Shown here: positions 20,138 through 30,083 of the stretch, one piece after another
How positions within the stretch are numbered: position 1 is the first letter of the stretch
Layout of the letters: the number at the start of each line of letters is the position of its first letter
NCBI GenBank assembly: GCA_004151065.3
Contig: NWUY0304437771.1
Coordinates: 1-37,837 of the forward strand
DNA length: 37,837 nucleotides
From: Larix sibirica
Lineage: Eukaryota > Streptophyta > Pinopsida > Pinales > Pinaceae
Direction: 5' to 3'
Notes under the pieces: generated by a model
Databases searched by the model: none
What the model was told of the DNA's origin: nothing
Seen by the model: the letters and a program-made list of their open reading frames with translations, nothing else
Made by a program: the position numbers and the translations under genes

Positions 20138-20660
20138 CCTCTCAACGTCAAAATTATCTAGTGTTTTAGGGACATGTTGGTGCCATTAGTAACTTTGTTA
20201 ATGGCTTAGCTAAAGTATCACACACCCTCACCCAATTGCTCAAAAAAGACATATCATTTGTCTCGAATGAGAAATACCAACAAGCCTTACAAAAGCTAAA
20301 AGACATACTTATTTCTCCACTCACACTGATTTTGCCCAAGCCCGATTGCTCATTTCTACTATATAGATATATACTTTTTACCATGTTATATTTGTGATAT
20401 TTCTATAGAAGGATGATGACCAAAGAGAACACATTATCTATTACATTAGCCGCTTGCTAGCTAATTACAAAATGCATCATACTTTGGTCAAAAAGCTCTA
20501 CCCCGTTGTTATCTTTATAACTCAATGCCTATGCCATTATATGTTAGGGCAAAATACATATGTTATCTGTCATTTTGATCCTTTGTGTTATCTTATTTCT
20601 AAGCTCACTTTGTCTAGCCATGCTACTAAATAGGTCTTGTAGCTCCAAGAATTCGATTTC
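20138..20660 (+). pseudogene. RT thumb and first RNase H of the gypsy remnant
   Basis: From 20170 the frame reads GHVGAISNFVNGLAK, then LTQLLKKDISFVSNEKYQQA, LQKLKDILISPLTLILPKPD, matching the gypsy block FLGxxxYYRRFIxxFAKIAxPLTxLLKK...F.W..ECQ.AF..LK..L..AP.L. After a broken stretch, REHIIYYISRLL, YPVVIFITQCLCHYML and later QEFDFYF and AIKGQVITD correspond to the RNase H region and its tether (usually AIKGQALADFLA). It has several stops and no intact catalytic set. Confidence 0.85.
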
Positions 20661-20770
20661 TATTTTATATAAAAAAAGGCTATAAAAGGGCAAGTCATTA
20701 CTGATTAGATTGTTAATGCGCTTAACCTAGAATCTTAAGATATTTATCTTAATGCGAATGTGGAGCTTAA

Positions 20771-21046
20771 GTGCTAATGGTGTTCATCAAAATACTCCGA
20801 GGCTCAAATCCTTTTGTCTTGGATGAGTATATGTGGACAATGCATTTCGATTCAGCTAGGAACAAATTTGGCAATGGAGCTAGAATTGTTTTACTGGATG
20901 AACATCCTATATTTTTTACATATCAATTTTATTTCCTTTGTACAAGTAACACTGTAGAATATGAGGCTTTCATACAAGGGCTTTTTACTGTGATCGATTT
21001 AGGCATCACTTCCATGCCTTTAAAGACTCTAAACTCACGTCCTTAA
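20771..21046 (+). pseudogene. Second (Tat-type) RNase H domain, open 91-codon frame
   Basis: The best-preserved part of the element. Residues about 17-80 give EYMWTMHFDSARNKFGNGA, RIVLLDEHPIFFTYQF and CTSNTVEYEAFIQGL, matching the usual WTLYFDGASNxxGNGAGIVL...AEYEACILGL. The first catalytic Asp (in HFD) and the Glu of VEYEA are present. The frame then stops, so it is a fossil rather than an enzyme. The ATG at 20771 is simply the first in frame and not a natural start. Confidence 0.85.
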
Positions 21047-21479
21047 TAAAATTAGTTTCAAGTTTTCCACTCATGACCCCTTGTTGTCCATTTACTTTTA
21101 GATTGCTTGTTTGCTACATACTTTTTGTAAGTCACATGTCACCTATGTTCCACAAGAGTACAACTTGAATTTCAATTTCATTACTTCAACCATTACATTT
21201 GGAGAGTTTCCTTCTCACATGGGTATTCCTGATGATTTTCTATTGTAAGAAGTAGCTAAGAACCTAAAAATTATTATAAAGTTACTATCCATACATTATT
21301 ATTTATCACTATCACTATTAAAGAAGCTATAGAGGATGATTTAAATCATCATGAGCTAAATTCTCCTACCTTGCCTACAAATCATCCTACTCCTATGCTT
21401 ACCCTATGGTACCATTACATAGCCCAATTCCTTGCCTATAAGGAAGATTATATCACCACTCTCAGAGTTAAAAGCCCAT

Positions 21480-22650
21480 TTCTACAATAATACAGACATT
21501 ACATCTTACTTAGGGATGTCTTATACTGTAAAGGCTTCAAAATATCCTTCATTATGATATTAACCAGCTTGAAATAGGCATTATCCTCTAAGAGGGACAC
21601 AGTAGATACTATCGAAGCCACTTTAGTTCACATGCTACCTGACTAAGATATTGCACATGGGTTTTTACTAGCTAGGCATATGATAAGGTGTCAAACTTAT
21701 GACCAAAAGATATCCTACCTATAAACATCATACCCACTGACATCATGTTTCATCACATGAGCTCATACCCATTGAGGCACCTTAGTCTTTTTTGCTTTGG
21801 GATCTAGATTTAATTAGAGATATTCACCCTACTTCACCCAATGATCACAAGTTTATATCTACTACCACAAACTATTGAACCAAATAGGTAGAAGCCATGC
21901 CCTTGACATGTATTACTGGTCATGTTATCGTAAAGTTAATCCTCGAATCAATAACTTTTCACTTTCTAATTTTGCGCATCTTAATTACTAATAACAGGAC
22001 TCAATTGAAATCCATAGAAGTAGTAAGACTCCTGACTAAATAGAACATTAAAGAGAAGTTTTTCACACCCTATTATCCATAAGGAAATAGGCAAGCTGAA
22101 GCTACCAACAAAATGTTACTTGCTATTATCAAATACACTGTTTACACCTTTGGTAAAGATTGGCATACACAACTATACCCTCTACTCTGGGGTCATAATA
22201 TTCTAGTTTAAAGGCCAACAAGCGTCACTCTCTTTTCACTAGTTTATGGGTACCATCTTACTGCTTGAGGTTCTTATTCCGTCACTATGCATTGCTTTGC
22301 ATGAAGCTATCCCAGAAGAAGACTGCATTGCTACTTGTATGGTTGAGCAATAAACACTAGGTTATAAATTCCTTATAGCACATGTGATAGTACCATAAAT
22401 GTATCACTAGAGTCTATAAGAAGAAGGTGGCATCTTGTTCATTTGTCATGGGAGACATGGTTCTCTGGCAGAACTTGCCAAGTTCCCATAAACCATAAAA
22501 GCTCAGGGAAAATGAAAGTCAAACTGGTTAGGCCCTTATGCTATCGCTACTAATTGAAGTTTGGGTGCCTGGGTATTTTGAAACATTATAGGGCAAACCC
22601 CAACCATACTCGGTCAATGCTATGTACTTATGCAATTACCATGCTTGAGC
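21480..22650 (+). pseudogene. Integrase region of the gypsy remnant
   Basis: Decayed zinc-region words (LLRDVLYCKGF near 21507; HGFLLARHMIRCQTYDQK near 21657) lead into the catalytic core at about 21800-22270: DHKFISTTTNY, TK-stop-VEAMP, NNRTQLKS (usually DNGTQF), TPYYP-stop-GNRQAEATNK, TFGKDWHTQLYPLLWG, then FSLVYGYHLTA. At 22390-22620 the C-terminal part is readable as KKVASCSFVMGDMVLWQNLP and WLGPYAIATN. The Asp of the catalytic pair appears lost (NNR) and several codons are stops, so it is inactive. Confidence 0.85.
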
Positions 22651-22764
22651 GACTTACTTGAAATTGGGTTTTTTTCAAATTGCTTATTATTAATATTCGA
22701 GTATACCTCACTTTATTTGTAGCTATAAAGTTGTTTTAGTTTAGTTCATGCTACTCGAATCACA

Positions 22765-23148
22765 TTGTGTCCCACTCTATTAAACCTTATTGTGTTCCAC
22801 CCCACTCTAACTCACCTCATTATGATTGGCAAGGATTTTGTATGGTCAGCCCAAATCTCCTATTACAAAGGCCATTATCCCTTTCTTGTATATGATTGTG
22901 TTTTAGTTATGTGTGTAAAGGCACCTCTTAAAAGTGAAAATCCACTGGTGCCTAAAACTTATAATGGTGAGCCAATAGGTAAAAAGTGGACCATAAAAAA
23001 AGTCGAGTTGAAACCCCAATCTATTTTTGACATTGATGGAAAGCACTCTGACCAAATCCAACATAAGTTTCAGAAGATGAAATACAAGTCCATCCCACAC
23101 ATGATCTTCCTCCTCTATGAGCATGGCATACTTGCAAGGGGAATGTAA
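22765..23148 (+). CDS. Unrecognised 127-codon frame downstream of integrase
   Basis: It begins 115 bp after the end of the integrase relic on the same strand. The product is even in composition, with KDFVWSAQISYYKGHYPFLV, then VPKTYNGEPIGKKWTIKKVE and KYKSIPHMIFLLYEHGILA, which looks like real protein rather than chance. After the TAA or TAG-type stop the same frame stays protein-like to about 23300 (LVSKKLTSDPLYFRYNESII). Position and state suggest an extra ORF of the retroelement or an adjacent nuclear passenger, now broken. I do not recognise the family. Confidence 0.35.
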   Translation: MCPTLLNLIVFHPTLTHLIMIGKDFVWSAQISYYKGHYPFLVYDCVLVMCVKAPLKSENPLVPKTYNGEPIGKKWTIKKVELKPQSIFDIDGKHSDQIQHKFQKMKYKSIPHMIFLLYEHGILARGM

Positions 23149-23457
23149 AGGGTCTTGGTCTCTAAGAAGTTGACTAGTGACCCACTTTATTTTAGATACA
23201 ACGAGTCCATAATAAAAGCCTCCCATAGAAGACTCCACCCATCCATTGTGTCCATTCATGCATGTTACAATAGTATGACCTACTCTCACTTTTATAGAGT
23301 AGTTGTGTGTATGTCTTAGGCATAACTTTAGGATCCTAGGAAGATTTTATGCCTGTATGTCTATCTTATTATTGATCTTAGCTGTCCTTTTTACTAGTGC
23401 TTGTGTTATGTTTCATAGTATTATTTATTATAATAGGATTTTCTTTCTAGTTGCATG
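23149..23457. other. Tail of the downstream frame, then AT-rich spacer
   Basis: The first roughly 150 bp continue the protein-like frame of 22765-23148 after its stop; the rest shows no gene. No LTR could be recognised. Confidence 0.35.
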
Positions 23458-23478
23458 AGGTCTAAGTGGAGATTTTAT
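23458..23478. repeat. Direct repeat right of the retroelement
   Basis: aggtctaagtggagatttta, partner of 19815-19836 with one substitution. Both copies lie close to an R1 core (19786 on the left, 23503 on the right). Confidence 0.7.
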
Positions 23479-23502
23479 CGAAACCAAAAAGCTCTCAATA
23501 GT

Positions 23503-23614
23503 GCATCGTATAATAACAGATATGCGTATTTCCCGAGTGGCCGGACCAGCGAAATGAGAAATTGAACGATCAAAGTGCGAAGAATGCATCGTCATATAAG
23601 AGCAAACGCATTTT
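23503..23614 (-). repeat. Two R1 copies (minus orientation)
   Basis: gcatcgtataataacag at 23503-23519 runs into atatgcgtattt; a second copy, gcatcgtcatataagagc, starts at 23586 and runs into aaacgcatttt. The reverse complement of the first (GCATATCT-GTTATTATACGATGC) is what links these copies to the plus-orientation set at 30.7-34.5 kb. Confidence 0.8.
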
Positions 23615-24480
23615 GTGGAGTTCTGCTGTAATCTCCACGGGGCGCCATAATGAATTTGAGTGAAGGCTGTAAATAATCCCTTTCATTGCGTTTCTTCTAC
23701 TCATTGCGTTTCTCCCACTCATTCGTTTCTCTCGCTTATTTATTACGAAACCGGTCTGTATCTGTCAACTACTTTTGCGTGGTGCGTACGCCAATGCAAC
23801 TCTTTTTCGTGCCAATACCTCCCGATGCTAATCTATTCATTTTCATCCCACCCACTTCAACCTAAAACAAGCATATAGTTGGCGGTTCACAACACTTGTT
23901 CGCCAGCCCTCTTCATTTTCTTATTTATATGGATTAAACCATTTATGATACTAAGCTAAACTATAGATTCATCCCATCGGATCCTTTCCATTCAACTATA
24001 GGTGGCGGTGAAGCCAACTCCCTTATTTTCCGCCCGCCTTTTCAAAACCTCTGACAGCTTGACCGACTTAACCAACTAGAATAGGTATCACGGTAGGCTA
24101 CGCGATGCCGAGTGCGTTTAATGCAAGTTCCCACCTCGCCTCCGATCTAGCTGATCCGCTCGCCCGCGTTGAAAACGGTTATAACTAATTCCCTACCACT
24201 CACATTTCGATTGCCTCCCGCCCAGTATATAAATGATATGTTTATGAATCAGCTATAGTAAGAAGATTCGATTCTACCTGTAATAAGCGTAACCGTTGCA
24301 CTGAAGGAATAACGACCGAATAACTGGGAAAATTTACGCTACTGCCTCGGCTATGGGAAGGATGCTTAAAGTAATAGATTTATCCGATCCAGCTGCCCGA
24401 TGCTTGCTCTGGTTCTATATTTATAGAAAAAGTCCCTTGAGGATGTCACATGGAGAGAAACATACCCAATACCAAGGAAG
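23615..24480. other. Spacer without recognisable gene
   Basis: ctcattgcgtttct is doubled near 23688 and 23703 with a third partial copy near 23720. A 72-codon frame there is a product of the repeat. Confidence 0.45.
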
Positions 24481-25020
24481 TACCCCAATTACTTGGAGGC
24501 TAGAAATATTATGACAATATATAATGGGGATAGGGCTTTAGAGCTATTACACCTAAGAACTAGGCTACCTCTTTAATGGGATATGATACCAAGATGGTTA
24601 CCTACTCCTAAAGATCATATACCTATGCCTTCTATGGTTGTTAAACATATTTAGTACTAGCTATAAGTAGAGTGGTTATTTATTTGGCTATAGTATAGGG
24701 TGGACATTCTATGGTAAAATGTGGTGATATAGTATCAGGATGAGGCTTACCTAACATAGATTAAAGAGGTGGTAGCTAGGTAGTAAGCCATTGGGAGACA
24801 TGGACTAAGGGTTTATCATGAGGTAGTCAAGTAGCAAGCTTTAGGGGTTATAGGTGTAGTTTAGAAGAAGAAGGATAGGGATGTAGATCTTTAGATTAAG
24901 TATGAGCTATCTGAGTTAGATGCAATCATAAGCATATGCTAGATATTTTAGCCAAATCTTTGGTAACTATACTTATAGAGGGTAGTGATCCTTCATCTAC
25001 CACCTATATTAACTTGCCTT
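24481..25020 (+). other. TAG-rich tract, possible eroded element
   Basis: The plus strand has unusually frequent TAG words, and protein-like islands can be read through them (for example MIPRWLPTPKDHIPMPSMVV, KYELSELDAII). The pattern fits an old coding segment in which CAG or TGG codons became TAG. No family is recognised. Confidence 0.25.
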
Positions 25021-25050
25021 AGTAATGTAGACTTTTTAAGCATACTTACT

Positions 25051-25103
25051 TTTACGTGCGTGCATGCGAATATTACGCGCACTTACGCGCTATGTGTACG
25101 CGT
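25051..25103. other. CG-rich alternating purine-pyrimidine tract
   Basis: acgtgcgtgcatgcg, then attacgcgcacttacgcgc, then tatgtgtacgcg. It is strongly enriched in CpG and alternating purine-pyrimidine steps within AT-rich surroundings. Such tracts can adopt left-handed DNA in vitro; no function is claimed. Confidence 0.7.
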
Positions 25104-25920
25104 TGAATTAGTCTTCCACTTATTCTAAAAGCCCCTCTATACCTATTATCCGAGAGAATGTACTTTCATCCGAGAGTGTTTTATGTCTATATGTTTAAGA
25201 TCCAGCCTCACTCTCTAGACTTACATACTATAGCTGTCTAACTTTATATCCCCTGCAAATAGACTCCTCCCCTCCATAAATAAACAAACAGGGTTAAGCT
25301 AAAAGTAAAGTCTGGTAATCCAAGTAAGTGTGTAGCATGCACCTCAGTAAAGGGTAAGGTAGGCTGTAAATCAAACTGGTTCAAGTGCCTAAGCAGTTAA
25401 ATAACTAAGCGTGTGGGGCAGCAGTTAAAGGTAAAGAGCACAGGGTAGCAGGTATGAACATGAAAAGCGAAAAAGCGAGTAGGGATCTTACTTCCTAGCA
25501 ATGCAGTTGTTTCTAATTACGTAATTGTATGGACAAAGCTCTTAAATCCAAGTAGTGGTACCTCCTAAGGGCTAGCTAAATAAAGTAAAGTAAGGGCTGT
25601 TCATAGTGCGTGCCGTACCCTACATAAAAGGAAAGTCAAGGGTAAGGTGTTCCTGGCTTCAACAATAGGTTAGCACTCCATCTCTCTCCAAGGGTGAAGG
25701 CAGTTCAAGTAAGGGTAAGATTGTCCGGTCCAATACCTCGTATCGCTCACATCCATTCACGCGCTAGCTCACGAACAAACTACTGCTATTGGGCGCATGC
25801 ATCCATTCATACGATGGTAGGTGGTCGCGTACACATTGATTGGAATACGAAACTCTAATTGCTGGCTGGCTTTCAATACACTACTGAGGACTAGCTAGGC
25901 TGATCCACCTTGAATTCTTG
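25104..25920. other. Spacer without recognisable gene
   Basis: Purine-rich spacer with aagtaaagt words. gctggctggctttcaa at about 25861 also occurs near 4291. Confidence 0.4.
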
Positions 25921-26095
25921 GCAGTGGGTTCACTACACCGGGAAATAGCAACAACACCAGACAGATCAGATCCCCTCTAATTTTTGACTGGCAATTGTAC
26001 GCTTCACCATGGGAAATGGCAGTTTGTGCACTACACTGGGACGGAACAATGGTTCCTACTGCACCTCACATATAGCACCTCACATAGCAGACTCA
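25921..26095. repeat. Cluster of ttcacta-caccggga and cacctcacata repeats
   Basis: ggttcactacaccgggaaat (about 25927), cttcaccatgggaaatgg (about 26001) and tgcactacactgggac (about 26026) are variants of one word. cacctcacata is doubled at 26062 and 26076. The form cacctcacatagc returns at 30483 and 31025. Confidence 0.65.
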
Positions 26096-27490
26096 CACAA
26101 TCAGCACCCACTTTGCCTTGCCTCATTATACCGGGTAATTGCCTCCTCATAGAGAATACCATAAATGTCAACATGGGGACCAAGGAATAGGCATTTATTA
26201 TGTTTTTCTTTGTAATATACAAGGGCTATCAGCAAATATATACTTATACCAGGCTTAACAACAAGCTCCTCTTTTATCATTGACAAATAAGAAGGAATCA
26301 TCAGTAGTTCACTCCTCACTCGGCTTTCTTTTCTGAGAGTTACTTTATTTTCATATCTTTATTTTCTTATTCCTCTCTATTAACAACGAGGGAATAAAAC
26401 CCTGGTATAGTATAGAAGACTTTATATTAACTACTAGGAGATTGAAAGTATATCTAGTCTATTTCAAGTATAAAGTGTAGTTTAGGAAACAATAAGAGAG
26501 ATAACTATATATGTATTGAAAGTCTGAAGAGTATAAACTAGTATGTGACTTTCAGTTAGAGACTAGAAGGAGCTAGTATGCTCAGGAAATATAATGTAGA
26601 GTCTTATTCCTTAGAGTAGATAGGATTTCGATCTATTAGTTAGAGTAGGGATTACTTCTTCTTTATGAGATGGTAAGATAATATTGATTTAGCAGTGTTA
26701 GTATGGAAGGAACTAGGAACTCCTTATAAGTCTTATTAGCTAACTATAGGTATGGTCCTATCCCTATTACCCTTTGCACACCTACCTTTTATAGGGAATT
26801 GAACCCTTTTTACACCGTTCCTATCCTTCATTTACCTAGTCCTTGGTCTTGTCATAGAACAATAGGTCCTCCTTCAAGTCTTGTTTGCATACTATACTAC
26901 TCCTATAAGTATTATTTATCCATATAAGGTCCTGATATAAGTATTCTTTCTGAAGTAGAGCTCCAGCAGGTCATGATAGCAGGGCATCCTTTTCTCGTGC
27001 CTTTATTCTAACTAAACTCGATCACTTTCAAAGGAGCTTATTAAAAGGTAAATCAAGACAAAGGAAACAACTATTTCTATCTATTCAATCCAAATCCTAT
27101 ATATTCAAGACAAAGGAAACTACTATTCTTATATCTGTTAGCGATAAAACTAGACGAGGAATAAAACTATATACTTAAACTATCAAAGTCACAACTCTAT
27201 AAATCAAACTATAAAAGTAACTCCTCTATTAACGAGATGAACTAAGTAGTCATAATGAACGAGATAAACAAAGTCATAATTAGGCTATCAAGTAAGGATT
27301 AACTATATATACGATGCGTCTAAAGTTCGTAAGGTGCATCGGATCACTTTACTTTGACAGTCGAAATTTGTTCCTATCGTTGCAGCTCATAAAGGTCAGA
27401 GGTATACATTAGTTCCTTTCGTTGGTAGCAGCAATTGAAAAAGAATCAATGCGTCAATTTATTATTATACACACCCTTGGTTGTTGTTGC
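26096..27490. other. AT-rich spacer without recognisable gene
   Basis: caagacaaaggaaacaacta and caagacaaaggaaactacta near 27054 and 27108 are a local duplication; aatcaaactata/actatcaaagtca words follow. A tatacgatgcgtc word at 27309 is a weak plus-orientation R1 core. Confidence 0.4.
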
Positions 27491-27497
27491 CGTTTTG

Positions 27498-27605
27498 ATG
27501 AACATGATGATGACTTAACGAACATGACGATTCTTCCTGAACATGATGAGGATTCGCACTGTACCTTTCTCTGTATGATTCTTTGTGACTGAACATGATT
27601 CGTAC
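27498..27605. repeat. gaacatgat direct repeats
   Basis: tgaacatgatgatgac (27498), cgaacatgacgattc (27519), tgaacatgatgaggattcg (27538) and tgaacatgattcgtac (27591) are variants of one unit at 20-50-bp spacing. Confidence 0.75.
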
Positions 27606-27721
27606 CCAATTATCTAACTAGGTTCAAAGTATAAATCTCTATCTGAACTTGGTGGTGGTTGTTGGTGTCAAGTATAAATATTCGAACTAGGTGTAAAGTA
27701 AAAATCCTAGTGTGCAGCCCG

Positions 27722-27825
27722 AATTGATCTACTTGGTTCTCTACCCACCCAATGGATCTACTTGGTTCTGTACTTGTTGGTGGAGACAGCGTACAAGACT
27801 AAGTGGAGACAGCGGACATGGCTGC
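27722..27825. repeat. Two neighbouring microduplications
   Basis: gatctacttggttctctac and ggatctacttggttctgtac lie 27-28 bp apart, followed by two copies of gtggagacagcg about 22 bp apart. Confidence 0.8.
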
Positions 27826-28577
27826 AAGAATTGGTCTGATCCGCAGAAATGAACAAAAATGAGAGTGGCATAGGTAAAATTTAGTGATACGAGACAAGGT
27901 ACTTTAAAACGTAAGAAATGGCAGGAGCACATAAAGTATGCAAATGAAGCTGTTTTCGTTGCTCAGTTGCCTAATACGTATGAGGTATGATACACGTTGC
28001 TGAACAAGCTGCTATAAATCTTGGTGGTTGGGTAAAAAAGCTGCTATAAATCTGATTGATCCCTAAAATTTTGATCGAATACCTACCCACCCCTTACAGT
28101 CTAAGCTCTATCTTGTTTGCAAACACCAACCGGAACTCTCTAGTTTTCATTCCGTTCCTAAAAAAGAGTAAAAATTCCTAAAGGAGCTCCTCCCTCTCGC
28201 CACGAAGCGTGTTAGTAAGGTGACGCGGTAGGGTAGGTAGACACAGGACCTATCTAAATCTCATGGGTGGTGGTAGGCAAATGTACAATAAAATAGAATA
28301 AGGATCTGAGTTAACTGCTGCTCCTACGGGCTAATCTAGTATTGGTTAATTTCCCTGCATACATATGGTGGTGCATAAAAAGTGAGATCCTGCCTGATCA
28401 TGGTCATTCGTTGGGCCGAGTGGATTGGTCCCGCGTAACATGATGGATGGAGAGGTCGAAGTCGTAACATGTAATTTCCACCGCTACTGAGTTCAGATTT
28501 TTATGGGGCATGATATAATGGGCATTGGTCTTTCCTGTGGTTGGCTTGTTTCCTCAGGGCATGTAACATAGTTACGT
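27826..28577. other. Spacer with agctgctataaatct duplication
   Basis: agctgctataaatct occurs at 28007 and 28039. aagtcgtaaca near 28458 recalls the 3' end of small-subunit rRNA but has no supporting neighbours. No gene seen. Confidence 0.45.
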
Positions 28578-29036
28578 ATGAAGGCTCCTTCTTCTGGTCT
28601 TATTTCTCCGTATATAAATGGTAGTTCTCTAAGCCTTTCTTTTTCGGAATTAAAGCCAATATGTATCTTTGTTGTTATAAGCTTCAGCTCCCTTCTCCTC
28701 TCTTTCATAACAATTCTATTTGGAATTCAAACTAATACTTTAGATCTCTGTCTCTTCCCTTCCTTAGGAATGTGCAAACACCCGGAACACACGAGTAAAC
28801 TCAACATCTATTCCAGAGCTCTCTCTTACAACACTGACCGGTGTACATCCAATATTGAAACCCAACACCCACATGAATCAACCGGATCACAGGTCATCTT
28901 GTGCAGCATAAAATCAGAGAAATACACTTCACATTACCTGGCGGAAGACACATTACCTTGGGAATACATACACATTACCTCAGAGAATACCCATCGATTT
29001 ACTTATGAAATGAAGGGAGATAAACAAAAGCAATAA
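28578..29036 (+). CDS. Unrecognised 152-codon open frame with one membrane segment
   Basis: ATG at 28578, stop at 29034-29036. Residues about 27-50 (PICIFVVISFSSLLLSFITI and onward) form one clear hydrophobic segment; the rest is polar and lysine-rich at the end. I do not recognise it. Codons 118-134 are built from three copies of cacattacct (28930, 28949, 28971), so this part is locally duplicated. A single membrane segment fused to repeat-derived sequence is the look of chimeric mitochondrial frames, some of which cause male sterility in flowering plants, but nothing here shows expression. Confidence 0.22.
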   Translation: MKAPSSGLISPYINGSSLSLSFSELKPICIFVVISFSSLLLSFITILFGIQTNTLDLCLFPSLGMCKHPEHTSKLNIYSRALSYNTDRCTSNIETQHPHESTGSQVILCSIKSEKYTSHYLAEDTLPWEYIHITSENTHRFTYEMKGDKQKQ

Positions 29037-29308
29037 CCATCTATATCTATCTATGACAATGCATTCTTTCTCTTATCTACTGGAGAGATCATCATCGAAT
29101 CAACCATAAATATCGTATATAGAGATATCTATCATCTCATAGATTAAACCAATCGCATCACCACTAAATCTATACCATCTTGCAACTATAACAACTAAGC
29201 CATCAATGCAGGAAACACAACAACAACTAATAAACTCTCTCTATAGACGATATATCACAATCTCTCTAAGCAACTAAGGCAACCAATCAACATTGAAACA
29301 AGAACCAT
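29037..29308. other. Spacer leading into R1 array 2
   Basis: CA-rich words (caaccataa, accaatcgcatcacc, aacaactaa) like those between the R1 cores at 19.1-19.8 kb. Confidence 0.45.
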
Positions 29309-29880
29309 ACATTGTATTATAAGAGAGGCATATCAAAGCAAGATCGAAACAACAATCAATCTACCGTTTCTCTAGAAAACACAGGAATCTCTATAGAACG
29401 ATGCACCCTCTTCAACTATCAATCAATCAGACCCTGTCTCGTAATATAACAGTTAAAGCATCTCATCTTCATCTACTTATCCATCAATCACAGGAGATAA
29501 AATCAGAATCTATCTATATACCATGTATCACCATAAATCTACCATATCATCTTCATCATGAAACGAAGGATGCATCATAATATAAGAATTAGGTTGTCTC
29601 TGAAGATCGAGGCAATCAATCTCGAATCACCACATCATCAATTCTATCTCAACGATGCATTCATCAATCGATTCACCACTGAAATTTACCTATTCATTCA
29701 CCATTGGATCAACTTACCTATTTTTCTGTTACAGAGATCGAAAGCATGGTGCATCATTAAATAACAGTTCGGTACGTATCGATAGGGAATCTAGAATCAT
29801 CAATCTCTACAATAACCAATAATCTATTATCAATATCAACTAATCTACCATGCATTATCAATCAGACCATTGCAGAGTTA
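29309..29880 (-). repeat. R1 repeat array 2 (minus orientation)
   Basis: Cores at 29309 (acattgtattataagaga), 29435 (gtctcgtaatataacag), 29572 (gcatcataatataagaat) and 29751 (gcatcattaaataacag), spaced about 126-180 bp. Between them sit aatcaatca, ctaccatatcatc and catgtatcaccataaa words also seen in array 1. A 68-codon frame at 29558-29764 crosses two cores and is not a gene. Confidence 0.72.
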
Positions 29881-29885
29881 CTAAT

Positions 29886-30083
29886 AGCGGGGGTCTCACT
29901 ATAAAAGGTAGAGGCACCCACCGGCCTAATAGGTCAAGGTAGCAGTCCGGGTTGAACCATAACCCGTTAATAATCGAGTGAAAACACCAGCTGCGGTGAT
30001 GGGTAAACTTAAACGAGATCAAGGTAAGCCACTGAATCCATGAACCGGATCCGTACCTGAACGAGGCGATGGCTCTATAATTT
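29886..30083 (+). ncRNA. Structured segment resembling group II intron 5' domain I
   Basis: The composition changes sharply from AT-rich repeats to a G-rich segment full of hairpins: GGCCT/AGGTC (29923-29935), CGGGTT/AACCCG (29948-29953 with 29961-29966), GTG/CAC around aaaa (29978-29987), and AGCCA/TGGCT (30027-30031 with 30070-30074). Words such as aacgagatcaaggtaagcc and gaacgaggcgatggct read like the domain I region of plant mitochondrial group II introns. No domain V, no exon and no intron-encoded protein is seen. The match is from memory of the family's texture, so the call is tentative. Confidence 0.42.

Larger units (their letters stand above)
20138..22650 (+). mobile_element. Decayed Ty3/gypsy (Tat-like) retrotransposon, pol part
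   Basis: A remnant of an LTR-retrotransposon polyprotein, in domain order RT thumb, RNase H, a second archaeal-type RNase H, integrase. That second RNase H is the hallmark of the plant Tat lineage (established knowledge). gag, protease, catalytic RT and both LTRs were not found. Stops and frame changes occur throughout; many look like TGG or CAA codons turned into stops (for example TK*VEA for the usual TKWVEA, and YP*GN for YPQGN). Presence in a plant organelle would imply import from the nucleus. The domains are given as separate entries. Confidence 0.9.

Noticed and set aside
26761-26840. tRNA-like T-arm on the minus strand (gggttcaattccc)
   Set aside because: No acceptor, anticodon or D stem could be matched around it.
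28458-28470. aagtcgtaaca, like the 3' end of small-subunit rRNA
   Set aside because: Too short, with no neighbouring rRNA helices or anti-Shine-Dalgarno context.
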